64,000 nt of DNA, taken from positions 211,076,863 through 211,140,862 of the forward strand of contig RSEF01000001.1 in assembly GCA_003993805.1 (NCBI GenBank), written 5' to 3'. Every line of letters starts with the position of its first letter. Position 1 is the stretch's first letter. This stretch comes from Himantopus leucocephalus (Eukaryota > Chordata > Aves > Charadriiformes > Recurvirostridae). Positions 46,501 through 59,900 of the stretch are shown here, in pieces. The notes beneath the pieces are model-generated. The model made no database searches. It was given only the letters and a program-made list of their open reading frames with translations, and was not told where the DNA came from. The translations under genes were made by a program, and so were the position numbers.

Positions 46501-49500
46501 CCAGTCCCTTTCTGCCTAGCATTGTTTCTTATCTTTGGGAAGGTGTATATGTATGTATTTTTGATGTTCTTGCTGAACAGAAAGAGGCACACCTCTAAGA
46601 TGCTTGCTTGGAAATGATCATTCTCAGCAATTACAAGCTGGGATGGTTTAGCTGGATCATCCCTCATAGTGATGTCATGACCTTTGCTTCAAGTTTTGCC
46701 AGAAGGTGTTGTGAAGTTTTATGTGACACGTGGAATTGGTGGTTGTGACTTTTTTCTTGGATCACATGGCCTAAGAGAAGAGATTGTGTGGCGTGGTTGT
46801 CCTTAGGTTTGATGTTCACAGAAAGCTCTTCATAGAGATCCTCTAGGAGTTTTCCTTCCTGTGGGGGGTTGGGATGTGGAAGGAAAATATCCTCGTTTTG
46901 GAGTACAAAGAATATATCAAATTTCCTACAATAGTGGTAAGGGTACAGGGAGGAGAACTCAGTCCTGCATAAATTGTGCATTTGTCTGCATCAGGTTAAA
47001 GCTCCAGGGTTTCACGGTTTGATTCTGGCAGTTCCTTTGCATCTCTGTGCTTACCTTCTACCTGACCTGAGTTCACTGTATCTCACTCAGACCTTCGGGA
47101 GGTCAAATAGCCCTCTTCAGAAGCTGTACTTGTGCTTTCTTCTTCCAGGGAAAACTGTTACTTCTCTACACTAGGAAAACAATAACTTTATATTCAAACC
47201 CTTTCTGTAACAGTTGGCAAAACAAAGGGCAACTTTCCTGGCTTTCTTATACACCATGTTTTTTAGATTGCAGGGGTCTAAGGGTAGCGACTGCCTTGGA
47301 TGGCTTTGGCAGATGCCATTTAATGACACTTTTGTGAAGTGGCTTAAGACTTTATCACTGCTTTTCCCCCAAATATTTCTCCTGCACCTTCATAGTTTAA
47401 CAGGGATAAGTTTGCGTGTCTCAGACACTTCTGTTTGCAGCTTCTTCACATCTTTGTTGACAGTTTAAGCTAAGCGCACTGGCATACCTTCAATTCTGCT
47501 ACGGATGCAGTAATACCTTTCAGTTGCCTGAACAAGAATCGCTGGAGGGCATCTGTCTGAGTCTGAATTATGTTTGAAAACTATGGCATGTTGTGGGGTA
47601 GTCCTAATAATAACAATGAACACTTTATCAGGGGTTGAGTCATTGTTCTTGGTTTCCATTGTAATTCTCTTATTAGTGGCATATATGTATTCCATATAGC
47701 CAAGGGGTTAATACTGCGTGCAGATACTGTACAACACCATTGTGCCGACAGCTCTCATTTGGACTCATTTATCATTCAAAATCTGGCCATAAGAAATACA
47801 TTTAAATAATAAAAATAATTACTGAGATGAAAGACATATCAGTGTTAATTGCATCCTAAACCTGTTTCCTGCTCTTGCTTGGGGAGGGAGGAAGGAGAGA
47901 AGTGGGGATGGCAGTAACCGGAGTAAGGTGCTTTCCCTGAAGGTGCTTTGGAACCATTGTGGGGGTCTTTTTTGGCGCTTAACAGAGACATCCATCAGCC
48001 GGGGTGGTGCGGAGCTGCCTGGGCTTGAGGCATGGGAAGAGAAATGTTCCAAGAGGTCCTTGGCCTTCATAGGTTCCTCACAGGAACAGCTCACTTTCTT
48101 TCTGTAGGAAGAGCTCCAAGTATTTTGTGAACCTCAGTATACGTTGTTTCCTAGAACCTTAATGAGGTTCAGAGACAATATAGTTATTTTTGCACGTTTA
48201 TTAAGTTGTATTGAACCAGACCTTCAGCTAGCAGCAACTGGCACAGGTCCACTGATTTTTAACCCTTGCTGAAATCTGGCCAAAGCCGCCTGTGTTCTCA
48301 GATGTTTGTCAGATGCCCCAAACCCAGCAGTTAGGTCTGACTGTCGTGCCCTTGCCATCACTCAGGTTTGCTCTCTGTTGTCTTACTGGTGGAACATGGG
48401 TGTTGGGGGTACGTCCCTGTGAGAACATAGCATCCTAGGTGGGGTCCTCAGCATTTTAGGCTGCCATCAAGAAGTACCCCGTCATGCTGCCAGAAGTATT
48501 ATATGAGGCAGCTTTAACTTTGTCTTGGCAAAAGCTGGGATAATGTGCAGAAGCTGTGAGAGAAGGAAGAGTAAATGATTTGCCCGGGATGATGCAGAAG
48601 GGCTGGTGGCAAAGTGTGGAGGGAGCTCTGGTCTCCTTGCTCTGAGTTTACATGTTGACCCCAGGACACTCTCCCCCTCTCCCCACCCGAAGGCATATGA
48701 AACTGCGTGGTTTGAGGATTTTTCCTTTTGCATTGGCAGCAGAGGAGAGCTCAAGATTGACTAAACCACTGAAGCTAATAAACTTCTCATGTGCATGTGG
48801 GGACATCAGGTTAATTAGTTTGCTAAGCAGTGGAGCTGGAGCCACATAACTGCCTGACAATGATAAGAGAAGGGAGTCACAAACCAATGGCGTTTCGGTT
48901 GTCTGCTCCTTCATTCCATCTCAGCTCCCTATAAATGATGGATGAGGAGAACAGAGGCAGTGAGCCAAACATATGCAACCTATGCATACTGTGCAGAACT
49001 GCATAATCCGAGCGGTATTGTTTGCTGTATGTGCAGGCGGCGCTTCCCAAAAGCTCACCCTACTGTCGCTGGGAGGGAGGTTTCACCGGTGGCTTCTGCG
49101 GGAGCAGAGGGACACTGGTGCAGGGAGCTTTTGAAAATCCACTTCTAAAATGCAAATGCTTTCCTTCATTAAAACCCACTTGAAGCCAAGCGTGATCAAC
49201 AAACACAAACCGCTTTCACAGCTCAGACATGCTGTGGATTATGGCTCTCCTCTTTTTTTTTTTTTTTTCTTTTTCCCTGCGTAAAGTAGTTTGCCCCTTA
49301 GCCTGCCAAAGTGAAATTAACAATTTCATAAAAATCTTTGGTCTACAATGATTAGATAATCGCTGCTTGTGTATTAGGTAGACACTGGGAACGTGCGAGG
49401 GCAGACAAGTTGCATAAGCAGAAAAACAGGTGAAATTTTGCTAGCACTCTCTCCCTCTGGGAGCTGCTAAGAGCAGGTTATGGACAGGTGGGTCTCAGGA

Positions 49501-52130
49501 GTTGTTTGGGTGTAGCTTGTCCTAGCTTGGGAGCAGAGAGACTAGTGCACTCCATTAAACCTTTCCAGCCTTTTCAGCTCCCTTTTCTGTGACTAAAGGA
49601 TGTGAAATTCTTGATGCAAACGCTTCTACTAATAGGTCACTGTGCTCAATGACTTATGGATGATGATGGTCGCTGGGTGAGTAAGCTGTCCTGCATAGTG
49701 CACACGGGCCAGGTTAGCTGCTGTGTGCCCCTTCCTTCGTTATTTACACCTGTGCTAAGTGACTTGTAAACTCAGCAGAGTTGTTAACCTTTAAAATGCA
49801 TTTGAATACACAAAATTCTCGGCCCTGAAAGGGGCGAAAGCTAGAAGGCATGGCTTCTGGAGGCTTACTCTGAGCCTCTGGCTCCCCCGGCTGGAGCCGG
49901 CACAGGAGTAGGCATGGCAGGGACCCAGGGACAGCAGTCAGAGTTGTCACCCGGTGACAAAGGCATCTACAGTATCTGCTTGCTTTTTATTGATAACTTT
50001 AAGTACCATTTCTTTATAGCTTGCTGTACAGTAAACTGCTGCTGCTTTGTGAAACAATTAAATCGTGTGATTTTTTTTTTCCTTCCGCCTCCCCTTTTAA
50101 AAATCAAATTAATTAAACAGTTGCAAACATGAGGGTGAACGCTTAGAAGATGAAGGCTGACCATGCAGAAACCAGGCTGAAAGGAGTTTCAAGGGACCGC
50201 ATCCAGGGGTCTGAGCTCATTTAAGTAAAGTAATGTAAAAATGTCGTTTAATGCTAAGCCTAATTTAGCATGCCTGCAGGCTGCTGTGTGCAGAAGTGCT
50301 CTCAGCCTTCCTCATCATCTCCAGATACAGATTCCCTCTCTCTCCGTGCCCTGCATCTGATGATTTATATGGCCATGTAATGAATCCAATCAGCCCTATT
50401 ATCCAACAGAAGACTCTCTTCATGTTTATTAATAGTTTACTGTCCCGGCAGATCAGCAAATGGAACCGTGCATCCCATGATGCTCATCCAGCGCAATGGA
50501 GATGGCAGCGGTGTGCAGCCCAGGTTGAGAGGAGGACGAAGAGAGGGGAATGTGAGCAGCCCATTCAGCAACAGCGTACACTTAATTTTGTTGTAATGTG
50601 AAACTGTACACAAATTCAGTGTGTGTGTGAGGCCCTTTGATGCAAAAGAACGGGAGGCTTTGCAGATTCAGTTCTTGTTATTTTGGTGTAAGATTATTTT
50701 CTGCCTGGACAGAGACTCTGGGGCTGTTGCAGTGTGAGCAGCGTTGTGTGCACAAGTGCCACTGACCATCCGAAATTACATGAGTTTACCTGGCAGCACT
50801 GCAAGAGTTGAGCAAGTTGGAAGGCTGAGTGATTAGCTGTTGAACTGTGTACAACAAGTGCATGCAGTGCAATTGTGCTATTCAAGTGACAGAAGTATGA
50901 TTTATTTTAAATAATTTTTTACTGTTCCCAAAGGTTCCATTTTTAAGTTTCTGTTTCTTAGGATGAAAGAATTGTCAATACTCTTCAGTCTTTGGAGAGA
51001 AAGGACTGACTCCCAGCAGGACCCCAATTTTGCTGTAGTCCTTCATGTTTTTAACGCTGCCTGTGTAATACTTTGCCAAAATCCAAGGAATAGAAATAAA
51101 AACGGAACATTTCGGCCTTTTGGTGGCTGTTTACCAGCAACAGAACAATTTTCAGATAATTAACAGATCTCCAGGCCCTTTGGAAGCTCAGATATAGCTC
51201 TTTCTAGGTTGTCACGTGTTTAATTAATACAGCTAGTAACAGTAATGCTCCTGCTAGTATTCTGCTTCGGCCAAGGCTAGGCTTGCAAGCCTTATAGCTG
51301 GTCCTTAAAAGTGTCTTTACATCCTGGTAAAACCTTTCTGGGGTTGGTAGGAGTGTGGGAATTAATTGGCACAGTTAGTGTTCGCTGCTGTACTGTGGCT
51401 TCAGGGAGTAACGTACCATGGAGGATCTTTCTTTACAGTCATCTGGGGTTTTAAGAGCATTATTATCGAATGCTAATTTTAAGCAATTATGGTTCTAGGA
51501 GAGGTCGCAGCATAAAAATGCTATAAAATAAGCTTATTGTAATTGCTTACAGCTGTACTAGAAAAACTGTATAGAAAAAGATAATAACGGTTTTGCTTTG
51601 CTATTTAGCAAATCACACTTTGTATCACCAGAGAGGTCTGCAGAGAGAGTCTTTTTAATTCTCTTGAGGGTTGTACTTATACCTGAAGGAGGAAAGTTAT
51701 GTGTGATGGAAAGAGTTTTTATTCTGAGTTTCTTCCACCATTGTAAAGCTGTGGTTGGAGTTGTGCTGGCGTGTGTTCAGGAGTCTGTCTGTTTTCATCC
51801 CCTTGCAGCGCACTAATGTCTCCCATCTGAAAGTCTGAAATGGAGGCCCTTAGTTTCTGTGATTTAGAATTTGATCAAGTGCGTGATTGTGATAACGTTG
51901 GCTCAGTCTGAGCTCAGATTTGGTAATGAATTGTGTGCGCTTTGGTAATCCGTGGCAAGGGTAAGTAAAACAGGTTCTCTTGAACCACTGCTGAGGGCTG
52001 AATAACTGAGAGTAGAAAGGGTGAAAATAGTGAAAAATGCCCGATATGACTGTAAGCGAGTGGCTGTACTTGTTGGCTTTTGTGCATTCTTGAGCACGGT
52101 TTTGATAAACTGTGGTGTTTCTCTTTATAG

Positions 52131-52236
52131 CGCTTCCACTTCTCACTCGGACCATTCTGCTCACACCAAATCTGCTTCAGCTATATCGTCTGACTCGGTC
52201 TCCACCTCGGCAGACAACTTCTCTCCAGACTTAAGG
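52131..52236 (+). CDS. MTMR2: MTMR2 exon 2 (partial CDS)
   Basis: This 106-nt exon follows a TTTATAG acceptor and completes the serine codon begun in exon 1. It encodes [20 protein letters not shown] then [15 protein letters not shown] and ends in phase 0 at a GTATGT donor at 52,237. Human MTMR2 has the near-identical ASTSHSENSVHTKSAS and [10 protein letters not shown]. The Ser-Pro in NFSPD corresponds to human Ser58, a reported phosphorylation site that controls MTMR2 endosomal targeting; with the one-residue insertion it is Ser59 here. Exons 1 and 2 give the first 63 residues. The next exon, expected to begin VLRESNK, was not found in the window. Confidence 0.96.
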
Positions 52237-53945
52237 GTATGTATGTTTTGTCTTAAAAAAGAAAAATATATATATATTGTGGCCTCCTTCAGAGGACATT
52301 TCTTGCTCCTGTGAGTTTGGATATGGTAAAATGTTTTCAGCTTTCAGGTTAATGCCAAATTTTATGTAGTCAAAGCATGAAAGGACCCAAAGTCAAACAG
52401 GTGAAATAGAAACTGAAGTTTAATCTCTACCATGTTATTTCCTTCTTTATAAAGTTGTTTAATCTTCAAAAAGCTGACTGTGCAACCTACACTTGGAGAT
52501 GAATTTTCAAAGGAACTCCATTTTCTTTTAAGTGCTTTAAGCAAGTGAAAACCTCAACCTGCCAGTTGTATATCTTTTTTTTTTTTGTTGTGTGTGTATA
52601 TGAGATGTTCTCTCTTGAAAACTCCTGCTTGTTTGTAAACACTGAGTCCTTGGAAGTATCTTCTTTCAGAGAAAGATTGTTATCTCCAAGCTGATAAAAT
52701 AATCTTCTGTCACAATAAATTGCTCTTACATAAAAAGGTCCAAACAAGGCTCTTTAAAGTCTGTTATTAGATTTGTTAATTATAAATCCAAAGTTCTAGT
52801 TCAGTGTCACAGGAGTTTCGAAAGCTATGTGTACGTTCTTCTTATGAAACCAAGGGGTTTGCTGATATACCCTTTGCTTTACAAAAACATCCCTGAGTGT
52901 AAAGCTGTTGATACTGGTCCATTCTAGTAATGACTTGTAGCATTTCTGAGCTGTGGTTGAGCATCTTTGTAAAATCCAAACACAGAAAAATTGCCTAAAT
53001 ACCTCTAAAGGCAACACTAATTCTTTTGACAACCATGATAACTTTTTGTCCCGTGAATGTTGTCTCGGTAGTCCATAATGAGTAACAGAAAGTCCACCTG
53101 TTCAAAAGTAGCAAGAACTTGAATGTTTCTTTCTAAAGGCAGCTTATTAGCCAATATTAAGCTAAGATTTGAAAATTAATCAATAGTTTATGTGTAATGT
53201 AATGATTGTTTACACATTTTACCTATGGATACAAAGAGTAATCTTTGGAACATGTCTGGGTAAAGAAGTACGTACTTGGTTTGAAGTTTTTTCCCCTGTG
53301 AAGTTGGAGTGTTAAGTTACTCCAGCATAGAGAAAACACAGTTTTTAGGCTGAGGCTGATTCATTGATACGAATATACATCAGATTGCAAATACTGCTAC
53401 AACTGTAACTGTCTGTGTAATATAAGAAAAAATAAATTGATTTTATTTCCTTATTTAATTTATTTACTGAAGTTTGCCTCAGTGGGTTTCTTTCTCCAGT
53501 TCCGATGCACAATTCAACTTGCCTTTTCACCTTTTCAATGCTTGAGAGTTACGTTTACAAGTAGAGAACCAAGCAACATTTATTTTCTAGTCTCAAGGTT
53601 GTCTTTAGTTCCCAGTGGTTAAGTTGACTCAACATGTTTTCCTTGTAACCCTGATTGCTTTTTGTGACTCTCTCCCTCCTTTTGTCACCTTGTCTGTGTG
53701 AATTGTAAGCTGTCAGGGTAGGGATTCCTGCTTGCCTGGATTTGTCTCATTCCCCATCCAACAGGGCCTCTGTTCCTCAATCGAAAATAATGTCCACAGA
53801 GGGTTGTTCACTTAGCTGCGTGATATATTTATCAGGCAGAAGATGCATGTGTATTGTTTACTGGAGGCCATTAGAAGCCCGTATTTCCGTGCTGTGCCAC
53901 AGTTCCTGTAATTTGCAGAACTATTTTTTCACAGCCTGCCCTCTT

Positions 53946-53978
<33 letters not shown>

Positions 53979-56900
53979 TGGAGGGAGTNTTCTGCCGTGA
54001 TTGGAACAAATGCTGCTCTGCTTTCATTTTAGAGTAATGTTTAAGGAGAGATGGTAAAGCAGAGAATCACTTACCTAGAATAAAGGCAGTGCGCGCCAAG
54101 CGTGAGCACGTGCCTCTGCTGGCAAAAGGCTTCTTCTCTTCAGCTGCATCAGCTCTGTGGGGCCTGAATTCAGCATAAGCCTGCTGTGCTTCCCCTAAAG
54201 CTTGCTCTTGCAGAGGTGGTGTGAGTGGCTGCGATGCAGTTGTGTGCAGGCATAAAGCTGGTTCTCGCCTTTATGGTAAACAAACCTAGAGAAAATGCAT
54301 TCCCGTGTTCCTACTTGTATTAGGTATAGGGAGAAAGGGGCAGTTTCCACTAGTACAGGTTGACTTTATCTCACCTAGAGGAATTCATGCAGTAATCAAT
54401 TCTCTCTTCATTCCTGAGGGTGTTTGATGCTGGATAACAAGCCTGGGAGTTGGGAGGAAGATCTGTCCTCTACCTGTGGACAGCTTCTTGCGTTGGCATT
54501 GCCAGTGCAACTGCAGTCCCACAGCCTGTCCTCAAACCAATCGCTGTCAGTGCTAGTGCGTTACTGTTTGTTCTCTGGGATTGCTCTTGGAACCTAGTGC
54601 TAGCTCCTAAATGGAAGATTTATTATAAGTGGTGATCAGCTGACACTGATTTCTTTCAGGTCTTAAGTCAAGGAGAACAGATGTCCTCTCTCTGGGCTTA
54701 TCATTCTTTGCCCAATTTTCTCCGAATTAACATCTCTGTCGTATGACAGTTCTGCAAGTTTTCTTTAAAGGTCAGTTCTGTGAGAGATTTTTTCAAGGTC
54801 CTGATTGTTCTTACTGTTCTCTTTGATCTTTCTGAGATGTGGCCTTGCCTTTGATATTGCAGATGAGGTCATACCATTAACTGATACAGTGGCATGAGCG
54901 TGTTCTCTGTTCTAGCCCTTTCCTTACAGGCCTGAGCATCTTGTGCAGCTTTGATTGGCACAAGACAGAATGAACTCCCAAGTCTTAACAGGTACTGAGA
55001 TTTGAGCTAAGCACCTTATTAGTTCTGAGGACAAAAAGAAATTCCACACTGTTCCTGGAAAAATGTAAGAGAAAAAGCCCTGAAGTGGGAACTGATGCAT
55101 TTTGTGGTAACTCTGTGGTATGGGAGACAAGTGCCTGGGCTACATGGTGTTCTCACAGGAAGGTGTTGCATCAGTTAGCTTTAAGAGGCTGAAAATAAGC
55201 TTTTCAAGATTTTTGAAGTGGATCTGCCAATTATGGGATTATGCCCTTCATGTGTATTTAAATTTTTCCTGCTAGAATGAATTGCTACGTGGATCCATCA
55301 TCACTCCTACCTCTACTTGGTCTCTGCCTCTGCGTGTGCATTGACTCAAATTTAGGAATTAAATTTCTGTGATGATGGAAAAACACTTTGTGATAGCTAC
55401 AATTAGCACCTTCTTTTTCTGTGGGGAATTTTTAGAAGAATAGTAGGCGTCCGTCGGGCGGAGGGAACCAGGGGAAGGACCCACATCGTTTCTTGCAGTC
55501 TGTGCCTGCAGTTTTCTTTTGGAGTGCAATTAACACTCTGTGTGTGTGCGCGCATGTGTGTAATGAGGTAAATGAGACAACCACTGGGGATTCCTACTAG
55601 CTGCATGTGCAGTATTTTTCCTAAATCCTTCTCCAAAGTATTTAATAATAACCTTTATGAAGGTTTTTGGTTTTTTTTTTAACATACATTGAGCATTTCA
55701 GTATCTGGAAGTAAGATTAAATTGCCTTTCCACTGCAATTTATAGAATTTTCACTTCATAAACTGACTCTAAATAACTTTTGGCTGCTTTAGTTAGCTTT
55801 ATAGGATGAAAAAAAGAAGGAAAAAAAACCCAAACAAACAAGCCCCAACAGAAAAACAACAAAGCATTATTAGGTTCTCCCTTCCACCCCCTTTGTGATC
55901 TCAAATCTGAAGCTGTTTAGAATTGATTTAGGGAATGCACTTTTTGAGGGAATTTTTAGCAAATGCACTGCCATATGTTTTAACATAAGATCAGGCAAGA
56001 ACAGAATTGAATAGAATTAGTTGGAAGTGAAAAGGAGCTGAAAATTCATAGATAGTTTTGTAATTTGGGGTGAGATTTTAAAAACACCTTAGACCCAACA
56101 TTGCCAAAGGGACTGAGGTGCATAAATGTCTCTTACAGATCTGGTAACGCAGTGGTTATTAAAGTATAGTGAGATTCTTGCTCCTAAGTCCTATAGGTGG
56201 TATTTTCTCCTGTGCCTATGGGCAGATACGTCTGTGCATTTTATAGTACTTCTCTTAAGTCTTCATGTTAATGCTGTAGCTTTTGTCAGTAGGGACTTTC
56301 ATTTTTAGTTAGCTGTTGATTTGTAGGAAAATGCCTGAAGTTTACCGCGTTCAAAGCTTTGGAGTAGCTGTCAAAAAAGGGTTGGATCCTTTCCATCTGC
56401 AGTTGGGAAGCAGTGGATATGGCCAGCGGAGCCTGTTGCCACTTCCCCTAAAAACAGTACTTTTGCCTGAAAATTTAAGGTCCGTTTTGCGGGGGTTTGA
56501 AGGATTGTATACAGCGAAAGCCTGAACCAGAGGATGGAAACTCCTATGTTGGCTTTCTTATGTTGCTTCTTGCTTCTAGTCCATTCTGTGGACAGAGGAA
56601 ACCAGTACAGCAGACCCGTATGTCACCTGCTTAGTTGCGCTGCCTTCAGAACCAGTGATTCAGGTCTTTGTTCTTGGTGTTGCTGTTTGTGACTGCTAAA
56701 CAGTTCTCCCCTTTGAGAGCTACAGTAAGATCCACAATTACTGATATTCCTCTGAGGTCCAGCAAAATATTGTACAAGCGTGTGTCCCATCCTCCATGGT
56801 TGTTTGCTCCCTCCGTAATAATTTTCTCCTTTAATATACGAGGAATTGGTGGATTTGCAATGGGTTTATATATGAAATGCAAGAACATTATCATGGCGTG

Positions 56901-59900
56901 CCTAGGGAAAACGGAGTTGCTTGCATAACCTTAATTTGTTATCCATTATGTGTATGGTTGGAGACCGTAGACAAGCCCATGTGGTTTATTTTGTAAGATA
57001 CATAACTGATGCATGACAAAAGGTATACGAAGGAGTCTTCTCTTTCCAAGACAGTAAATGGATGCCATCGCTGTCTCCTTACATTGCCTGGATGGAATCT
57101 GTTTGAGCAAGTCTGCATTCAAACTAGCCAACCACAATTCCTTTGTAGTCGATGGAAAGAAATAGGTCGTTTATGATCTGATTTATCTTGGCTTTAAGGA
57201 AATGGCCACGCTAGGTGAGAACATCACGTAGCTGAGGTAGAGAAGTCCTTGCTGCTGGATGTTGTGAACGTTATTTGAGGGGCAGCAACTGATATCTCAG
57301 AGTGGATCCCAGCTTTAGCTGTGGTCCAGTAAAGGTGTAGTTTTGTCTCATTTGAAAACCTACTGTGTTTCTCCTGACTATGAAGAGAGTTCAGGGAATT
57401 TCTCCAGATGTAGACCTCTGAAATTGAGGTAAATCCTGTCCCTCAGGTGATGTTGGGCAGGATTAACAAAAATGACAGTTGCTGACTTTGCCACCTTTGT
57501 GTTACTTTATTGTAGCTTTAGTGCAAAGCACCTTATGCTAGTTTTAAGTAGAAATGTATACTGATAGTAGAAAAACATATTGAAGAAAGATGTGGCGTGC
57601 CCCCCCCCCAATCCTTTGCTGTAAATCACTAAAACTAGCCTCAGTGAGCTTTTCCATTGCAATCTCCCTGCCAACGCAGGAAGTGTGTCAGGCTTCGGTT
57701 ATGTGTAACACATGTTTAACAAGAGCTGGGTTTAGAGAGCAGCATAACTTTTTAAACTTTAAGCACTCGTTTAAGCAATGTTTTTTAGTTTTGCTTTTAA
57801 GGGACTTTTCAGTTAGTGAATGATGCTAGCTTGGAAGTGCTAAATCACAAAAAAACCCTCTTCTTAAGCACCTCCAGGGTAGTTGAAGACTCTCTGCCCT
57901 GCCAGTCGGCTCCATCCTTCTTAATGATATATGGGGATAAGTATTCCTGTTTTGGACTGTCCCTTGACTCTTCGCGTGGGACTGCCTGTAAGAAGACTAG
58001 TTCATAGCAAATGCAAAGATGTCTTCTGTGGTGTGAGCTTTCCTTCCCAGTGCACTGGACTGCGACTGCTATTAAATTACAGACCATATTGCACAAACCA
58101 CCAGATGGTGAAGATAATTGACCTGTGGTCACAAAAGACTGGGCTAGATGTGAACTGGTGATACAGCAGTGAAATTAAATAAACAGTTCATCTTTTTTAC
58201 TGTCTCTGCGTGAAGACATGACCATATGTGATTCTCTGCGTCATCACTTTGGGCTCAGTTATATTCTCACACGGAGGTGCACCTCATGTTTTTGTGGGTG
58301 TACAGAAGTAGAAGCGGTGCAGGTGGAAGTAGTCCTTACCTGATCTGCATGTAGTATTTCCACAGGTCCTTTTGCACACAGGGATGAAATCAGGGCCAAA
58401 TCCAAGAACAGTCAATGCTTTACATTATCAAAGGTATCAAATAGAGGTACTTAAAGAGCAGCAGAGGAAAATTAGGAAAATCTTATGGGGAAAAGTATTT
58501 TAACTATCTCAAAATTCTGATTTTGGCCGTATGAGTTGCGTGTGTGTGTGTCTGTGGGAAACGGGCTTCCTTTCTTCTTTGGAGCATTAAGCTGGCGATG
58601 AACAAAGGCACTAAGGACTGGTTCTGGAGAATGAATGATGCTCTTGTCCATAAACGTGGTCATTCCAGGACAGCGCCGTGAATGACTGGAATTTAGCCCC
58701 TGCTGTTGCCATGTTTTTCTAGGACTCCATGTTCAATCACTGTAAATGCTATATATTTCCTGAGAATTACAATCTTTTTCTTTTTAAACTGTCCTAAGTG
58801 ATGAAAAATTTTGGTCCCTTCCCTGCACCTCTCCCCAGTAAGTCCTTTTCTGCACCTCCCCCTTTCAAGGAAACAGGAACACAGAGCAGCCAACCTCTAG
58901 GTTGCAAAATATTGATTTCATGCAAATTAGATGGGGGAGAAAGTCAGATGCAGTCAGTTTTCTGTCTCCTTTACATGGAAATAATACTCCCTAAGTGCTC
59001 ATCTAGTTAGAAGAGAGCAAAGACAGCAAGTGTTGCTAATTTTTCTTATATAGAGGTACCTGAATATTTGAATATGAAGTAATGCACAGTGAAACAAGTC
59101 TCTGGAAGCATTTATGATTGCCAGCTATTAGAAATGGAAAACTAAGGAGAATAAGCAAATGGCCTTCATATGTTCTTCGAAAATATTTTCAGCTCTTCCT
59201 AATCGACTGCCTTATTTCTCCTAGCTACAAAGTGCAAGAATTCTCCTTTTGCTGAGTAAACCTGGGTAAGAGGTCCCCCCCTTTTCCCTCCCTGTAGTTA
59301 CAGTTTTGTAGGTTGAAGCACAAATCAGGCAGGAACGAACAAGCATGGTATTTAAAAGGAGCACGCAGATTTGTGACTGCATGCAGTACCTGCCAAGATT
59401 TTATTTTCTGTAGAATTTTTTGCACTGAGTGAAACATCTCTGTTCCCCTCTGTATGATTGTAAATATATATAATTACTTGTATCTTGAATCCTTGTATTA
59501 TATATCACTAAGCTCCAAAGTTAAATTCTCGGTAACAGAGACATTTTTCTGTGACTTATTTTAGTTGGTAGAATTTATACCTCTCTCTTTGGTCAGAGTA
59601 TATTTCTGTTACTTAAGACTGATGAATTGAACTTCACTGAATTAGTTTAATGCTTTCCTTTAAAATTTTAATCTATTTTCCTGTATAAGTTGTTTGCTAA
59701 ACAAAATACAGTAAAAATAAAGAAAGTGTAGAGTCAGGCTAATGTGCCATACGAAGTTTTTGAGTGGCCAGTGGAGAGCAGAGCTGTTGTTGTTTGAGAC
59801 GTATGTGGAACCCTTGGCACTGAAGAAGGTTCTGTATTAAAAAATGTTGGACTTGTCTGAATAGATACTATCTGCAACCTTCTGTGCCAGGGAGCATTGC

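Larger units (their letters stand above)
30600..52130 (+). other. MTMR2: MTMR2 intron 1
   Basis: This 21.5-kb intron runs from the GTAACG donor to a TTTCTCTTTATAG acceptor. It contains a long reverse-oriented CR1 (31,579-32,150), a shorter reverse CR1 (46,303-46,500), duplications at single-N joins (33,070 and 41,189) and simple repeats. No further gene was recognised on either strand. The longest open frame (41,381-41,914, +, 177 codons) has no recognisable domain. Several homeodomain-type AT-rich blocks at about 45.8, 48.7 and 50.3 kb might be conserved non-coding elements. Confidence 0.85.
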
